Below, one piece after another: positions 9,383 through 19,178 of a stretch of DNA of 64,000 bases (position 1 is its first letter; the number at the start of each line of letters is the position of its first letter). Under the pieces are notes generated by a model. It searched no databases, had not been told where the DNA came from, and worked only from the letters and a program-made list of their open reading frames with translations. The position numbers were made by a program, and so were the translations under genes. This DNA is from Flavipsychrobacter sp. GTDB taxonomy: Bacteria; Bacteroidota; Bacteroidia; Chitinophagales; Chitinophagaceae. Location: contig JAEUVF010000016.1 of the NCBI GenBank assembly GCA_016787265.1, positions 248,001 to 312,000 on the forward strand, written 5' to 3'.

Positions 9383-9940
9383 TTAGGAGCCGAATTTAAC
9401 TTTGGGAACTTCCCGGCTTTCCGGATTTTCTTCAAAAAATGGTTCTGCTTTGAAGCCGAAAAGGGAGGCTACGATATTACTTGGAAATATTTCAACGGAG
9501 GAATTGAGGTTGCGAACAGTGGCATTATAATACCTGCGACTCTGGTTCAGGCTGGTTTCAATTTCTTTGAGGTCTTGTTGGAGTTGCAGAAAATTCTGGT
9601 TGGCTTTGAGTTCAGGATAGGCTTCTGCCAGGGCAAAAAACCTGCCAAGGGCAGCATTCAGCTGATTGCTGGCTTCCATTTGTTCGGCCGGCGAAGTTCC
9701 TCCCTGAAGTTGGTTGCGCCATTTGATGACATCCGTTAAGGTGCTGCTTTCATGCAGTGCATATCCTTTGACGGTTTCCACCAGGTTGGGTATGAGGTCA
9801 TTCCGCTGTTGTAAAAAAGTTCCGATACCACTCCATCCTTCCCTGGTCAGGATCCGCTGTTTAACGAGGCGGTTATACAGGTAAATCATTACACCCACCA
9901 GTAAAATGATGAGGATTAAAACAACGTATATGACTGACAT
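9383..9940 (-). CDS. LemA family protein
   Basis: 185 residues. One N-terminal membrane helix (VVLILIILLVGVMIYLYNRL) is followed by the long helical LemA domain. Family features include RNDLIPNLVETVKGYA, a central helix with AYPELKANQNF, and SRRYYNATVRNLNSSVEIFPSN followed by FGFKAEPFFE. LemA proteins are membrane-anchored helical bundles of uncertain function, often paired with DUF2207 or TPM proteins, as here. It is the first gene of a two-gene minus operon, divergent from the PAS kinase. Confidence 0.9.
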   Translation of the reverse strand: MSVIYVVLILIILLVGVMIYLYNRLVKQRILTREGWSGIGTFLQQRNDLIPNLVETVKGYALHESSTLTDVIKWRNQLQGGTSPAEQMEASNQLNAALGRFFALAEAYPELKANQNFLQLQQDLKEIETSLNQSRRYYNATVRNLNSSVEIFPSNIVASLFGFKAEPFFEENPESREVPKVKFGS

Positions 9941-10022
9941 GAATTAAATTTATTTATAATAATAAGGTTTTTAATGAAATTATCCGAAAAGGATTAAACA
10001 AGACAACTAACTGGTATTATTG

Positions 10023-10030
10023 CAAAAATA
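10023..10030 (-). promoter_or_regulatory. Candidate -7 element for the LemA operon
   Basis: The minus strand reads TATTTTTG, a full match to the Bacteroidota -7 consensus TAnnTTTG, about 80 bases upstream of the lemA start in the 101-base divergent gap. I see no clear TTTG at -33, so support is partial. Confidence 0.35.
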
Positions 10031-10041
10031 ATTGTTCAGGG

Positions 10042-12378
10042 ATGAGAAGGAGTTTTCAGGAGATCGCTAAACAGGCGCCAGTGGGATTGTGCATCCTGAT
10101 GGGAGAGGGTTTTGTTATTGAGATGGCCAATGATGCCTATCTTGAAGTTTTAGAAAAAACGGAAGAAGAAACGATACATAAAGGTCTTTTTGAGGTGGTT
10201 CCTGAAGTACGTGAGTTGGTGGAGCCGGTTTTGCTGAATGTATTTAAAACAGGGATTCCCTTCACGGCGACCAATTTCAAAGTAAACCTGATTCGTTCCG
10301 GTAAATCGCAAATCGCCTGGTTCAATCTGATTTATCAACCACTCAGAAATGATGATGGAAAAGTAATTGGCATTATTGTTATTTCAACCGAGGTAACGGA
10401 ATTGGTTTTGACGCAGCAACAACTGGAGCTGCGGGAGAAGAATTTCCGGCAGATGGTGATGCATTCTCCCATTGCGATGGCTATTATCAGGGGGGAAGAT
10501 CTGATTATTGAAATGGCCAATGAATTGATGTTATCTCGATTCTGGCGCAGGAGTGCAGCAGAAGTGGAAGGGAAAAGACTGGAAGAAGTTTTTCCAGAGT
10601 TGGAGGGCCAGGCATTTCCCGGACTGATTCGCCAGGTTTTAAGCACGGGTGAATTAATCAGGGCAAAAGAAGCAGAAGCTGTCATTAATGGTCCTGATGG
10701 CCGCCGGAGATTTTATATAGATTTTGAATATGCTCCGCTTGTGGAAGACATGGAGCTGGGCGCAACGGGTGTGATGGTTAGTGCCTATGATGTAACAGAA
10801 ACGGTATTGGCCAAACGGCAGGCAAAAGAAGCCGAAGAGCGACTCAAACTGGCGATTGAATCTACCGGTATGGGGAATTATGAGGTAGATCTGAAGACCA
10901 ATGAAATGCAGTATTCCCGCAGTTTTCTTCAAATATTTGGAATGGATCCGGATCTGCCGGTGGACCGGGAGGCGCTGGTAAAAAAGATTCATCCGGATGA
11001 CCTGGATAACCGCTATAAAGCGCATGAGCGTTCCATGAAAACAGGTGTGCTTGCCTATGAGTTCCGATTGAACAGAAGTGGTAATGACTGGCGCTGGATA
11101 AAAGCATGGGGACGTGTTTTATTTGATGAAGACGGAAAGCCGGTACGTTTAACAGGAACCATCCTCGATACAACAGATGAAAAATTAACCCTGCTGGCCC
11201 TGAAGAGCAGTGAGCAACGCTTCAGAACACTTGCTGATACCCTTCCTGCCATGGTATGGATCAGTGATCCAATGGGGAATCTGTATTATTTTAACCGGTC
11301 TGTATATGAATTCTCAGGATATACTGCGGATGAATTGGCAAAAGTTGGGTGGATTGAGATTGTTCACACTGATGACAGGCCGGAGAACATCGAAAAATGG
11401 ATGCATTCCATCCAAACAGGTGAACCCTTTTTATTTGAGCACCGCTTCCGCCGGCACGATGGGGTGTATCGCTGGCAACTGAGCAGGGCGGTTCCTCAAT
11501 ACAATGAAAATGGGCAGGTGGAAATGTGGGTTGGAAGCAGTACCGATATTCATGAGCACAAAATATTTGCGGATGAATTGGAGGAGCAGGTAATCCAGCG
11601 TACGCAGGAATTGATCAATTCCAATGAAGCCTTGTTGAAATCCAATACGGAACTGGCGCAGTTCGCATACGTGGCAAGTCATGATTTACAGGAACCACTA
11701 CGGAAAATCCAGACTTTTGTAACCATGGTATCTGATCTGGAAAAATCCCGTATTTCTGAAAAAGGAGCGGAGATTCTCCAGCGCTTGCGTGCCACAGCAG
11801 AACGCATGCAGCAACTGGTAATTGATCTGTTATCGTATTCGAGGGTGAGTAAAATGGAAAACCATTTTACGAAGACCGATCTGAATTACCTGGTGCATAC
11901 CATATTACAACAATTGGAAGACAGTATTGATCATCGAAAAATCAAAATTCAACTGGATACACTACCGATAATCTGGGCGGTGCCATTTCAGATCGAACAA
12001 TTGTTTACGAACCTGCTGAGTAATGCTATCAAGTTTTCTGATCCGGATAAATCATCTGAAATTCAGATTCGTTATCAGCACCTGTCAGCAGGAAAAAATC
12101 CGGAACCCGGGCTGAATGAAAGCTGGGCCTATCATAAGGTGGAAGTGGAAGACAATGGAATTGGATTCGATAATGAGTACCGCGACAGAATCTTCCAGGT
12201 CTTTCAACGACTTCATGGGAAAGATATCTTTCCAGGCACTGGAATCGGTTTGGCGATTTGCAAAAAGATCATTGACAATCACCAGGGACATATCAAAGCC
12301 AGTGGTGCCATCGGTAAAGGGGCCCTGTTTACCATCTTTATTCCTGATTTTTCTCCTGAAGGCCCCTCAGGTATTTAA
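10042..12378 (+). CDS. Soluble four-PAS sensor histidine kinase
   Basis: 778 residues, with no signal peptide or membrane helix, so it is probably a cytosolic sensor. There are four PAS domains at about 5-125, 130-260, 265-385 and 390-510. The first two are alike (PVGLCILMGEGFVIEMAND against PIAMAIIRGEDLIIEMANE), which suggests an internal duplication. A short coiled coil follows, then HisKA with H547 in VASHDLQEPLRK, then the HATPase with NLLSNAIKFS (N box), DNGIGF (G1) and GTGIGLAICKKI (G2). No receiver domain or adjacent response regulator is present, so it is an orphan kinase. Its 3' end overlaps the convergent ATPase by 41 bases. Confidence 0.88.
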   Translation: MRRSFQEIAKQAPVGLCILMGEGFVIEMANDAYLEVLEKTEEETIHKGLFEVVPEVRELVEPVLLNVFKTGIPFTATNFKVNLIRSGKSQIAWFNLIYQPLRNDDGKVIGIIVISTEVTELVLTQQQLELREKNFRQMVMHSPIAMAIIRGEDLIIEMANELMLSRFWRRSAAEVEGKRLEEVFPELEGQAFPGLIRQVLSTGELIRAKEAEAVINGPDGRRRFYIDFEYAPLVEDMELGATGVMVSAYDVTETVLAKRQAKEAEERLKLAIESTGMGNYEVDLKTNEMQYSRSFLQIFGMDPDLPVDREALVKKIHPDDLDNRYKAHERSMKTGVLAYEFRLNRSGNDWRWIKAWGRVLFDEDGKPVRLTGTILDTTDEKLTLLALKSSEQRFRTLADTLPAMVWISDPMGNLYYFNRSVYEFSGYTADELAKVGWIEIVHTDDRPENIEKWMHSIQTGEPFLFEHRFRRHDGVYRWQLSRAVPQYNENGQVEMWVGSSTDIHEHKIFADELEEQVIQRTQELINSNEALLKSNTELAQFAYVASHDLQEPLRKIQTFVTMVSDLEKSRISEKGAEILQRLRATAERMQQLVIDLLSYSRVSKMENHFTKTDLNYLVHTILQQLEDSIDHRKIKIQLDTLPIIWAVPFQIEQLFTNLLSNAIKFSDPDKSSEIQIRYQHLSAGKNPEPGLNESWAYHKVEVEDNGIGFDNEYRDRIFQVFQRLHGKDIFPGTGIGLAICKKIIDNHQGHIKASGAIGKGALFTIFIPDFSPEGPSGI

Positions 12379-14866
12379 TTGGCTCCATCCATAAGACCGA
12401 AATTGCACCAGCCAGTATGCAATAGATATACAGGTTGGAATCCAGGTGCCGGAAACCGAAAAAGTCGCGGAATGCAGGAACCAACAAAAGCAGGATGGTT
12501 AACAACACTGTTAGCCCTGTAATCAAAGGGATCAATCGGTTATTATACCGGATCGTGGTGAAAATCGTGAACCGAAAGGAGCGATTGACCAGGGTCAGAA
12601 AGATATTTGCGGTAACGAGTGTCAGAAACACCATGGTGCGGGTAGCAGTTTCATCCAGTCCGGACCTCCATGCATATTGATAAATTCCAAGGCATGCAAT
12701 TGTGATGATCAATCCCTGGACAATACTAACACTAAGTTCGCGCCAACTGAAAAAAGTAGATTGGAAGGGGCGGGGTTTTGCCTGCATAGTACCTGCTTCC
12801 ATTGGTTCGTTTTCATAGATGATGGAGCAGGTGGGGCCCATTATTAATTCCAGAAAAATAACATGCACAGGTGTAAAAATGCTGGGAAAGGCCCATCCCA
12901 ATGCCAATGGAATGAACACCGTAAGAATGATCGGAATATGGATGGATATGATATACCGGATAGCTTTCTTGAGGTTGGTGTAAATTTTCCGGCCCATGGC
13001 AACTGCTTCCGCCATTTTGCCCAGATCATCATCGGTAATAACAAGGGAAGCTGCTTTTTTCGCAAGCTCCGAACCCTGTTCTCCCATGGCTATACCAATA
13101 TGTGCTGCTTTCAGGGCAGGGCCATCATTAACCCCATCACCGGTCATGGCAACCACTTCCTGGTTGGCTTTAAGGGCTTCAATAATACGCAGTTTTGCTT
13201 CCGGAAAAAGGCGTGCATATAACTGGTATTGTTCCACTTTCTGCTTTAGTTCAGCATCCGATAATTTCACCAGGTCACTGCCTTCTATAACGGTATCGCT
13301 TCCACGAAAATGAATTTCTCTGGCAATGGATTGTGTCGTCAGGGCATTGTCGCCCGTTAAAATTTTTACACTGATCCCGGCGTCGTAGAAAGTCTCCAAA
13401 ACCTGTTTGATGCCAGGTTTGGGAGGGTCATAGAATGCGATCAATCCCAAAAGACGGAAAGTAATTTCCTGCTGGGTTTCAGGATAGTTGCGTGCATCTT
13501 CTGGCATTAGTCCCTGAGCTATACCTAACACACGGAAGCCCTTTTTTGCATAGGTTTCAACTGCTTTCAGAAAATCAGCCTGTTGATCAGTTGTTATGTT
13601 ACTGACTTTTAAAATAGCCTCCGGTGCGCCTTTTGCTGCGATGATACGTTGTCCATTGACTGATCTGAAAATATGCGTCATCATGGGAGGTTTGCCACCC
13701 AGCGGATATTCTTTTTCCATTTGGTAAACCGGACGTTCATCCTGCTCACGGTCCTGTATATAGGCTTCGTGCAGAGCTTTCTCCATCGGGTCAAAAGGAA
13801 TGGGTTCGCTTGCAAACATGGCAACCCGAATCAAATCACGGATGGCAGGTGAAGGAGCTGCACCAGGTTCATGAAAACTGCGGTTTTCCCAGCTGTATAA
13901 ACCAGCCAGCGACATCCGGTTTTCTGTAAGGGTACCGGTTTTATCAGTACAGATCACGGAAGCGGAACCCAGTGCTTCAACGGTAGTTGTTTGTTTTACA
14001 ATGATGCCTTTCTGCAGAAGCCGCCATGCACCGAGAGCCATAAACGTGGTAAAGGCAACGGGTATTTCTTCCGGCAGAATACTCATGGCAAGTGTCAGCG
14101 CTTTCAGGAGGCTGTCGAGTATCACCCTGGTTTGCAGGTAATGAATCAGCCATACTATTACAAAAACGAATAAACCAGCCAGGGCCATTTTTTTAACAAA
14201 GGATGCGATCTGTGCCTGCAGGGGAGTAGGTTCCTCTTTAATGCTGACCAGCTGTTTGCCAATCTGCCCCATCCTGGTTCGTTTACCCGTAGCTGTTACT
14301 CTTGCAATTGCGAGACCGCCAGTAACGAGTGTTCCCTGGTAGAGTTCATCATTGAGTTCATCACTATCACTGACAGATTTGGTTACGGTAAAGGATTCAC
14401 CTGTTAAAATGGATTCATTAACTGAGCAATCGTTGGCCTGGAGAATGATACCATCGGCAGGAATAAGGTTGCCCTCTTCCACAATGAAAATATCTCCGGG
14501 TACCAGCTCGCTGGAAGGGATGTTCTGGTGTTGGCCATCCCGGATTACCTGGGTGAGTGGTTCAGTAAGCTTTTTAAGTGCATCCAGGGCATGCCGGCTT
14601 CTGGCATCCTGGTAGAGTGAAATGGTGCTGACCAATACAATTGCGACCAGCATAAAAATTCCTTCACCTGTTTGTCCGCTGATGAAATACAGGATGGAAG
14701 CAGCCAGCAGCAGCAGGAACATCGGTTCCCTGAAGAGATCCCTGATGGCCCTCCGTATTGGAGAAACACCATCCTTTTCCAATTCATTCAGACCGAATTT
14801 TTCCCTGGCTGCAGTTACTTCTTCCGGATTCAAACCGGAAAATTGGATAGATGAAGGCTCGGCCAT
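12338..14866 (-). CDS. Cation-translocating P-type ATPase
   Basis: 842 residues. The architecture is a cation ATPase N-terminal domain, TM1-2, an actuator domain (LTGESFTVTKS), TM3-4, the phosphorylation site D308 in DKTGTLT, a nucleotide domain, the hinge MTGDGVNDGPALK, and a C-terminal TM5-10 bundle. The TM4 ion-site motif is PEEIP rather than the PEGLP of SERCA-type calcium pumps, so the transported ion is uncertain; calcium or another divalent cation is possible. No heavy-metal CxxC domain is seen. It lies 11 bases downstream of the amidase gene and overlaps the convergent kinase 3' end. Confidence 0.85.
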   Translation of the reverse strand: MAEPSSIQFSGLNPEEVTAAREKFGLNELEKDGVSPIRRAIRDLFREPMFLLLLAASILYFISGQTGEGIFMLVAIVLVSTISLYQDARSRHALDALKKLTEPLTQVIRDGQHQNIPSSELVPGDIFIVEEGNLIPADGIILQANDCSVNESILTGESFTVTKSVSDSDELNDELYQGTLVTGGLAIARVTATGKRTRMGQIGKQLVSIKEEPTPLQAQIASFVKKMALAGLFVFVIVWLIHYLQTRVILDSLLKALTLAMSILPEEIPVAFTTFMALGAWRLLQKGIIVKQTTTVEALGSASVICTDKTGTLTENRMSLAGLYSWENRSFHEPGAAPSPAIRDLIRVAMFASEPIPFDPMEKALHEAYIQDREQDERPVYQMEKEYPLGGKPPMMTHIFRSVNGQRIIAAKGAPEAILKVSNITTDQQADFLKAVETYAKKGFRVLGIAQGLMPEDARNYPETQQEITFRLLGLIAFYDPPKPGIKQVLETFYDAGISVKILTGDNALTTQSIAREIHFRGSDTVIEGSDLVKLSDAELKQKVEQYQLYARLFPEAKLRIIEALKANQEVVAMTGDGVNDGPALKAAHIGIAMGEQGSELAKKAASLVITDDDLGKMAEAVAMGRKIYTNLKKAIRYIISIHIPIILTVFIPLALGWAFPSIFTPVHVIFLELIMGPTCSIIYENEPMEAGTMQAKPRPFQSTFFSWRELSVSIVQGLIITIACLGIYQYAWRSGLDETATRTMVFLTLVTANIFLTLVNRSFRFTIFTTIRYNNRLIPLITGLTVLLTILLLLVPAFRDFFGFRHLDSNLYIYCILAGAISVLWMEPIKYLRGLQEKNQE

Positions 14867-14877
14867 TTAAAGGTTAT

Positions 14878-16497
14878 TTAACTGGTAAATAGTTTCTTGA
14901 ACCCTGGAGTTACTCTTGCTTTGGTAGCCTGTTCGAATGCAAAAGCAAGACCAAGCAATATTGGTTCTGAAAAAGCCGGACCAAAAAATGAAAATCCTAC
15001 CGGGAGTTCATATACCTGTCCGGCTGGCACAGTTATATGCGGATAACCAGATATTGCAGCAGGTGAGGTGAGGGAAACATCTCCCCAGCGGTCGCCATAC
15101 CAGAGATCAATGGCACAGGAAGGGCCCATGGTAATACCGGCAATAGCATCCAGTTGATTGGCTTTGATCACTTCATCCAGTATCTTACGTGAACCCATAT
15201 GCGAAGCTTCCAGGGCTTCCCTGTATTCTTTGGAGTCAAGTCCACCTAATGCCTCACAAGCTTCCAGGGTTTCCTGTTTGAAATAGGGCATGGCGCGGTC
15301 TACATTTGCCTTATTGAAGGCGATGACTTCTGCCAGGCTTTTCACTTTGGCATTGGCGTTAGCCAGGTATTTGTTAACGCCATCTTTGAATTCATATTTC
15401 AGCACATTGTATTCATGGCGACCCAGTTCATCAATTTTGTCGAGGTATTCAATTTCCACTACCGCTGCACCCTGGGCGGTTAAGATTGCCTTACATTTAT
15501 CATGTAAAGCAAGGATATAATGATTGGTTCCCGGTGGTTTTTTTTCTATACCGATCCGTTTCCCGGATAAAGCTTTAGCATCCAGGAATTGCGTATAATC
15601 TTTAGCGGCTTTTCCTTTGGCAGCAACAGAAGCAGGATCCTGCGGATCGGTTGCAGTTAATGCGTTTAATGTGATTGCCACATCGGAAACGGTTCTGCCC
15701 ATAGGGCCGGCTGTATCCTGCGTTTGTGAAATTGGAATGATACCCGACCTGCTGAGTAATCCTACTGTAGGTTTTAATCCAACCAGGGCAGCAACGGATG
15801 AAGGACAGGTAATTGATCCATCGGTTTCTGTTCCAATGGTGATGGCGGCTAAATTGGCCGCTGCTGCAGTTCCTGAACCGGAGCTGGAACCACAGGGGTT
15901 ATGGGTGAGCAGGTAAGGGCTGCGTGTTTGACCACCCCTGCTGCTCCAGCCTGAGCAGGAACGATTGGACCGGAAATTCGCCCATTCCGAAAGGTTGGTT
16001 TTACCCAAAATGATTGCACCTGCTGCTCTTAGCTGTTCCACAAGGAAAGCATCTTTGGATGCGATATTTCCTTCCAGTGCAAGGGCACCTGCTGTGGTTT
16101 GCATTTTATCCGCAGTGTCAATATTGTCTTTGATAAGAATGGGAATACCGTGCAGCGGACTACGTACTTTACCATCTTCTCTTTCCTTGTCGAGACTTTT
16201 GGCAATTGCAATTGCCTCCGGGTTAAGTTCAATGACAGCGTTTAACAGCGGACCATCTTTATCAATTGCATGAATCCTGTCTATGTATAACTGGGTTATG
16301 GCTGCAGCAGTATATTTCCCTGAAGCCATTGCTTCCTGTAGTTGCGGGATGGTCCACTCGAGCAGTTCAAACCGGTCTTCCTGATCTTCCGCAGTTTTAG
16401 TTTCTTTTGGCGTTTCGGTTTTACAGCCAACCAGGCTGGCGGCAGTAACTGATAGACCTGCCAGGCTACCGCTTTTTAAAAAATTGCGACGATTCAT
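14878..16497 (-). CDS. Exported amidase (amidase-signature family)
   Basis: 539 residues. The N-terminus combines a twin-arginine motif (NRRNFLK) with a lipobox-like LVGC (cysteine near residue 25), so it may be a Tat-exported lipoprotein. The amidase-signature fold is clear: the catalytic lysine in GIPILIKDNIDT, the glycine/serine-rich GSSSGSGTAAA and the nucleophile region GTETDGSITCPSS. These enzymes hydrolyse amides by a Ser-cisSer-Lys triad; the substrate cannot be told from sequence. It is transcribed ahead of the P-type ATPase. Confidence 0.85.
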   Translation of the reverse strand: MNRRNFLKSGSLAGLSVTAASLVGCKTETPKETKTAEDQEDRFELLEWTIPQLQEAMASGKYTAAAITQLYIDRIHAIDKDGPLLNAVIELNPEAIAIAKSLDKEREDGKVRSPLHGIPILIKDNIDTADKMQTTAGALALEGNIASKDAFLVEQLRAAGAIILGKTNLSEWANFRSNRSCSGWSSRGGQTRSPYLLTHNPCGSSSGSGTAAAANLAAITIGTETDGSITCPSSVAALVGLKPTVGLLSRSGIIPISQTQDTAGPMGRTVSDVAITLNALTATDPQDPASVAAKGKAAKDYTQFLDAKALSGKRIGIEKKPPGTNHYILALHDKCKAILTAQGAAVVEIEYLDKIDELGRHEYNVLKYEFKDGVNKYLANANAKVKSLAEVIAFNKANVDRAMPYFKQETLEACEALGGLDSKEYREALEASHMGSRKILDEVIKANQLDAIAGITMGPSCAIDLWYGDRWGDVSLTSPAAISGYPHITVPAGQVYELPVGFSFFGPAFSEPILLGLAFAFEQATKARVTPGFKKLFTS

Positions 16498-16727
16498 AGT
16501 ATTGAATGTACTGAATCTGTCAGTTATCTGAATCAGATTGGGGTTAGATTTCTACAACCTGTTGATGATATTCCTCCTGTGGTGAAAAAAACCTGAACAT
16601 TCCCGTTATAGGGCACTGGCACAGGAATTGAAATCATTCGTTTAGTTTTTCATAGGATATTGGATTTAAAAACGGGGTGTATTTCAATACTGCCCCTTTC
16701 ATCTTGAACTACAATCAGAACAATACA

Positions 16728-16758
16728 AAAGCCCCGGCATTTTTGATGCAGGGGCTTT
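16728..16758 (-). terminator. Terminator downstream of the Gfo/Idh/MocA gene
   Basis: The strong inverted repeat AAAGCCCC / GGGGCTTT (16728-16735 with 16751-16758) extends inwards by GCAT / ATGC after one mismatch. On the minus strand it ends in TTT followed by TGTATTG. It lies 24 bases past the stop of the oxidoreductase gene. The remainder of the 16498-16782 gap upstream of the amidase shows nothing else I can name. Confidence 0.7.
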
Positions 16759-16782
16759 GTATACTGCTACTAATATAAAGAC

Positions 16783-18117
16783 TTATATGTATTTTGTTTT
16801 GCCTGGAACTGCGATTGGATAGTATCCATCAGCACCGGGAACAATTGGTGGCGCGGCACTCCAGCTAAACTCTTTCGGCATAATATCCAGGCCTGAATTG
16901 ATCGCTTTATCCCATTCAATCACCTGACCACTGTAAGTGGCCATACGACCCAGGATGGAAGTCATGCTGCTCTTTGCACCATTCTCAGCATCAGCAAACT
17001 TGTATTGCCCTTTTGCGATGGCTTCAAAGAGTTCATCGTGTTCCGTCTGATACGCGTTGTTATCAGTATTGCTGTCGAATTTATAGAGTTGTTTTCCTTT
17101 AAGATCCGTGATGCTGCCTGCTCCTGTGGCGATACGGCCTTTTGTACCAATCAGCAATTCATCAACGCGCGCCATGGTGCCGGGAATATGGCGGCACTGG
17201 CTGTTGAGAATGGAACCATCTGCATAGGTGAATTCAACATAGTGGTGGTCAAAGATCTCACCATGATCTTTCCCATTCCGTACCTGGCGGCCGCCCATAC
17301 CCTGGGCTTTTACAGGATAGCCACCTTTGAACCAGTTGATCACATCAATATTGTGAATATGCTGCTCTGTGATATGATCACCGCAAAGCCAGTTGAAATA
17401 ATACCAGTTTCGCATCTGGTATTCCATTTCTGTTTGTCCGGGTTTACGCTCCCGCACCCAAACGCCATCATTGTTCCACCAGGCTTGTGCTGAAGTGATC
17501 TCACCGATCAGGTCTTTGCGTTTGAAGAGTTCTCGGTAGGAGTTTTGGTAGTGACGCTGAAGTCCCACCACCACATTCAGTTTTTTCTGTTTGGCAATGG
17601 CAGCTGCGGCAAGTACTTTCTGTACCCCGGCAGGATCAACTGCTACCGGCTTCTCCATAAAAATATGCTTGCCCTGTTTAACAGCTTCTTCAAAATGAAT
17701 AGGCCGGAAACCAGGAGGAGTTGCCAGAATTACCACATCAGCCAGGGGAATCGCTTTCTGGTAGCCATCAAAGCCACTGAAGCGTCTTTCTTCCGGAACA
17801 TCAATTTTGGATTTGATGGTTGGGTTTTCTTCCGCCTCACCCAAAATAGCTTTCAGGGAATTGTCGAGGTTATCGCGAAAAGCATCAGCCATCGCTACCA
17901 GCTTAACATTCTGTTTGGTGAGCAATGCCTGGATGGCTGCACCGGTTCCTCTACCGCCACAACCAACAAGGGCAACTTTAATAACATCTGAGGAGCCTGA
18001 GAAAAAATTGGCCTGTGAAAGCAGGGGAGCGGCCATCAGTCCGCCGGCGAGGAGTCCGGAATTTTTTACAAACTCGCGGCGGCTTTTGCCGGCATCATTG
18101 GAAGCATCGTGTATCAT
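16783..18117 (-). CDS. Tat-exported Gfo/Idh/MocA family oxidoreductase
   Basis: 444 residues. The twin-arginine leader (KSRREFVKNSGLLAGGL) indicates folded export, probably with NAD(P) bound. The Rossmann nucleotide loop is VALVGCGGRGTG, and MEKPVAVD is the family's conserved EKP motif. The C-terminal alpha/beta domain carries substrate residues such as GDHITEQHIHNIDV. The family oxidises or isomerises sugars and derivatives. It is the third gene of an ApbE, SUMF1, oxidoreductase minus-strand run, with a terminator at 16728-16758. Exact substrate unknown. Confidence 0.85.
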   Translation of the reverse strand: MIHDASNDAGKSRREFVKNSGLLAGGLMAAPLLSQANFFSGSSDVIKVALVGCGGRGTGAAIQALLTKQNVKLVAMADAFRDNLDNSLKAILGEAEENPTIKSKIDVPEERRFSGFDGYQKAIPLADVVILATPPGFRPIHFEEAVKQGKHIFMEKPVAVDPAGVQKVLAAAAIAKQKKLNVVVGLQRHYQNSYRELFKRKDLIGEITSAQAWWNNDGVWVRERKPGQTEMEYQMRNWYYFNWLCGDHITEQHIHNIDVINWFKGGYPVKAQGMGGRQVRNGKDHGEIFDHHYVEFTYADGSILNSQCRHIPGTMARVDELLIGTKGRIATGAGSITDLKGKQLYKFDSNTDNNAYQTEHDELFEAIAKGQYKFADAENGAKSSMTSILGRMATYSGQVIEWDKAINSGLDIMPKEFSWSAAPPIVPGADGYYPIAVPGKTKYI

Positions 18118-18181
18118 GTCTGGAGTTTAAAGGATTGAATGTAGTGGGTTTCCCCGGTATATTATGTTACAATTTTATCCA

Positions 18182-19153
18182 TTAGTTGCCTAAAATTTCC
18201 TTGAAGAAAGCATCTGCGGCTTCTTTGGAAGGTTGCTGAAGCGGACGAACCACCCGTATTCCAACAGATGCGGCATCCGTCAGCCACCAGCGACTTTTCG
18301 GGATCTGTGGGTCTCTTTTATTCCAGGAAGGATCTGATTGCTGGCGATCTGAGCAACGCAGGGCTGGTTCCAGATCTGTGTAACCGCCACCTTTTAAAAC
18401 CTTCGGATATTTGGCAGGATTTACTGCCACAATTGGATCTTTGGGTTCACCCGTTAGTTGCTGCAAACGATCTTCCTGGTAATGATCGAGGGTCCACTCA
18501 CTTACATTCCCCAGCATATCATAAAGACCCCAGGCATTGGGTTTTTTCTGTCCGCTTTTCTGAAACTTGTTCTTGCTATTGGCTTTGTACCAGGCATATT
18601 CACCAAGTTGTTTGGGATCATCGCCATAATAATAGGCGGTTGTGGAACCAGCTTTGCAGGCATATTCCCATTCGGCTTCTGTAGGCAGGCGATAGAAGAT
18701 GCCGGTTTTATCATACAGCCAGCGGCAGAACATCAGTGCAGTAAACTGCGACATGGAATTGACCGGGAAGCCACCTTCCTTTCCCATGCCCCAGGTAAGG
18801 TCGATGTACTGGGCACTGGGTCGGGTAACAGCATCCACTTTGGAGTTCTGGCTGGTATTGGCATCTTTAAAATAGACATCGAAAATATCTCTGCTCAATT
18901 CGAAGCTGGCCATCCAGAAAGCAGAAAGCTGCACTTTTTGCTGCGGACCTTCATCTGGTTGACGATTTTTCTCTGTATCCGGACTTCCCATTAAAAAAGA
19001 ACCGGCCTGGATGGGAACCATGGAAAGTTCCAGGCTGGAACCCGGAATAGTCTGTTTGTAGGGTTTAAAGTCCGGATTGTTTTCCTGGGCAATTGTCAGA
19101 TGGGAAAGCGAAAGCAGCAAACCACCAGCTGCAAGGATTTTCTTCATATTCAT
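18182..19153 (-). CDS. SUMF1/formylglycine-generating-enzyme-like exported protein
   Basis: 323 residues from ATG 19153 (ATG 19147 also possible). A longer start at 19204 would run into the ApbE gene and precede the signal peptide, so it is rejected. The signal peptide is followed by an FGE-sulfatase domain: FLMGSPDTEKNRQPDEGPQ, LPTEAEWEYACKAG, YDMLGNVSEWTLD and VLKGGGY. Only one cysteine (ALRCSDR) lies where true formylglycine-generating enzymes carry catalytic cysteines, so sulfatase maturation is unlikely. GldK/GldJ-type structural or non-heme iron roles are alternatives. It sits between ApbE (26 bases upstream) and the oxidoreductase. Confidence 0.8.
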   Translation of the reverse strand: MNMKKILAAGGLLLSLSHLTIAQENNPDFKPYKQTIPGSSLELSMVPIQAGSFLMGSPDTEKNRQPDEGPQQKVQLSAFWMASFELSRDIFDVYFKDANTSQNSKVDAVTRPSAQYIDLTWGMGKEGGFPVNSMSQFTALMFCRWLYDKTGIFYRLPTEAEWEYACKAGSTTAYYYGDDPKQLGEYAWYKANSKNKFQKSGQKKPNAWGLYDMLGNVSEWTLDHYQEDRLQQLTGEPKDPIVAVNPAKYPKVLKGGGYTDLEPALRCSDRQQSDPSWNKRDPQIPKSRWWLTDAASVGIRVVRPLQQPSKEAADAFFKEILGN

Positions 19154-19178
19154 AGTAACTAAAGCTATAAAACTAGGA

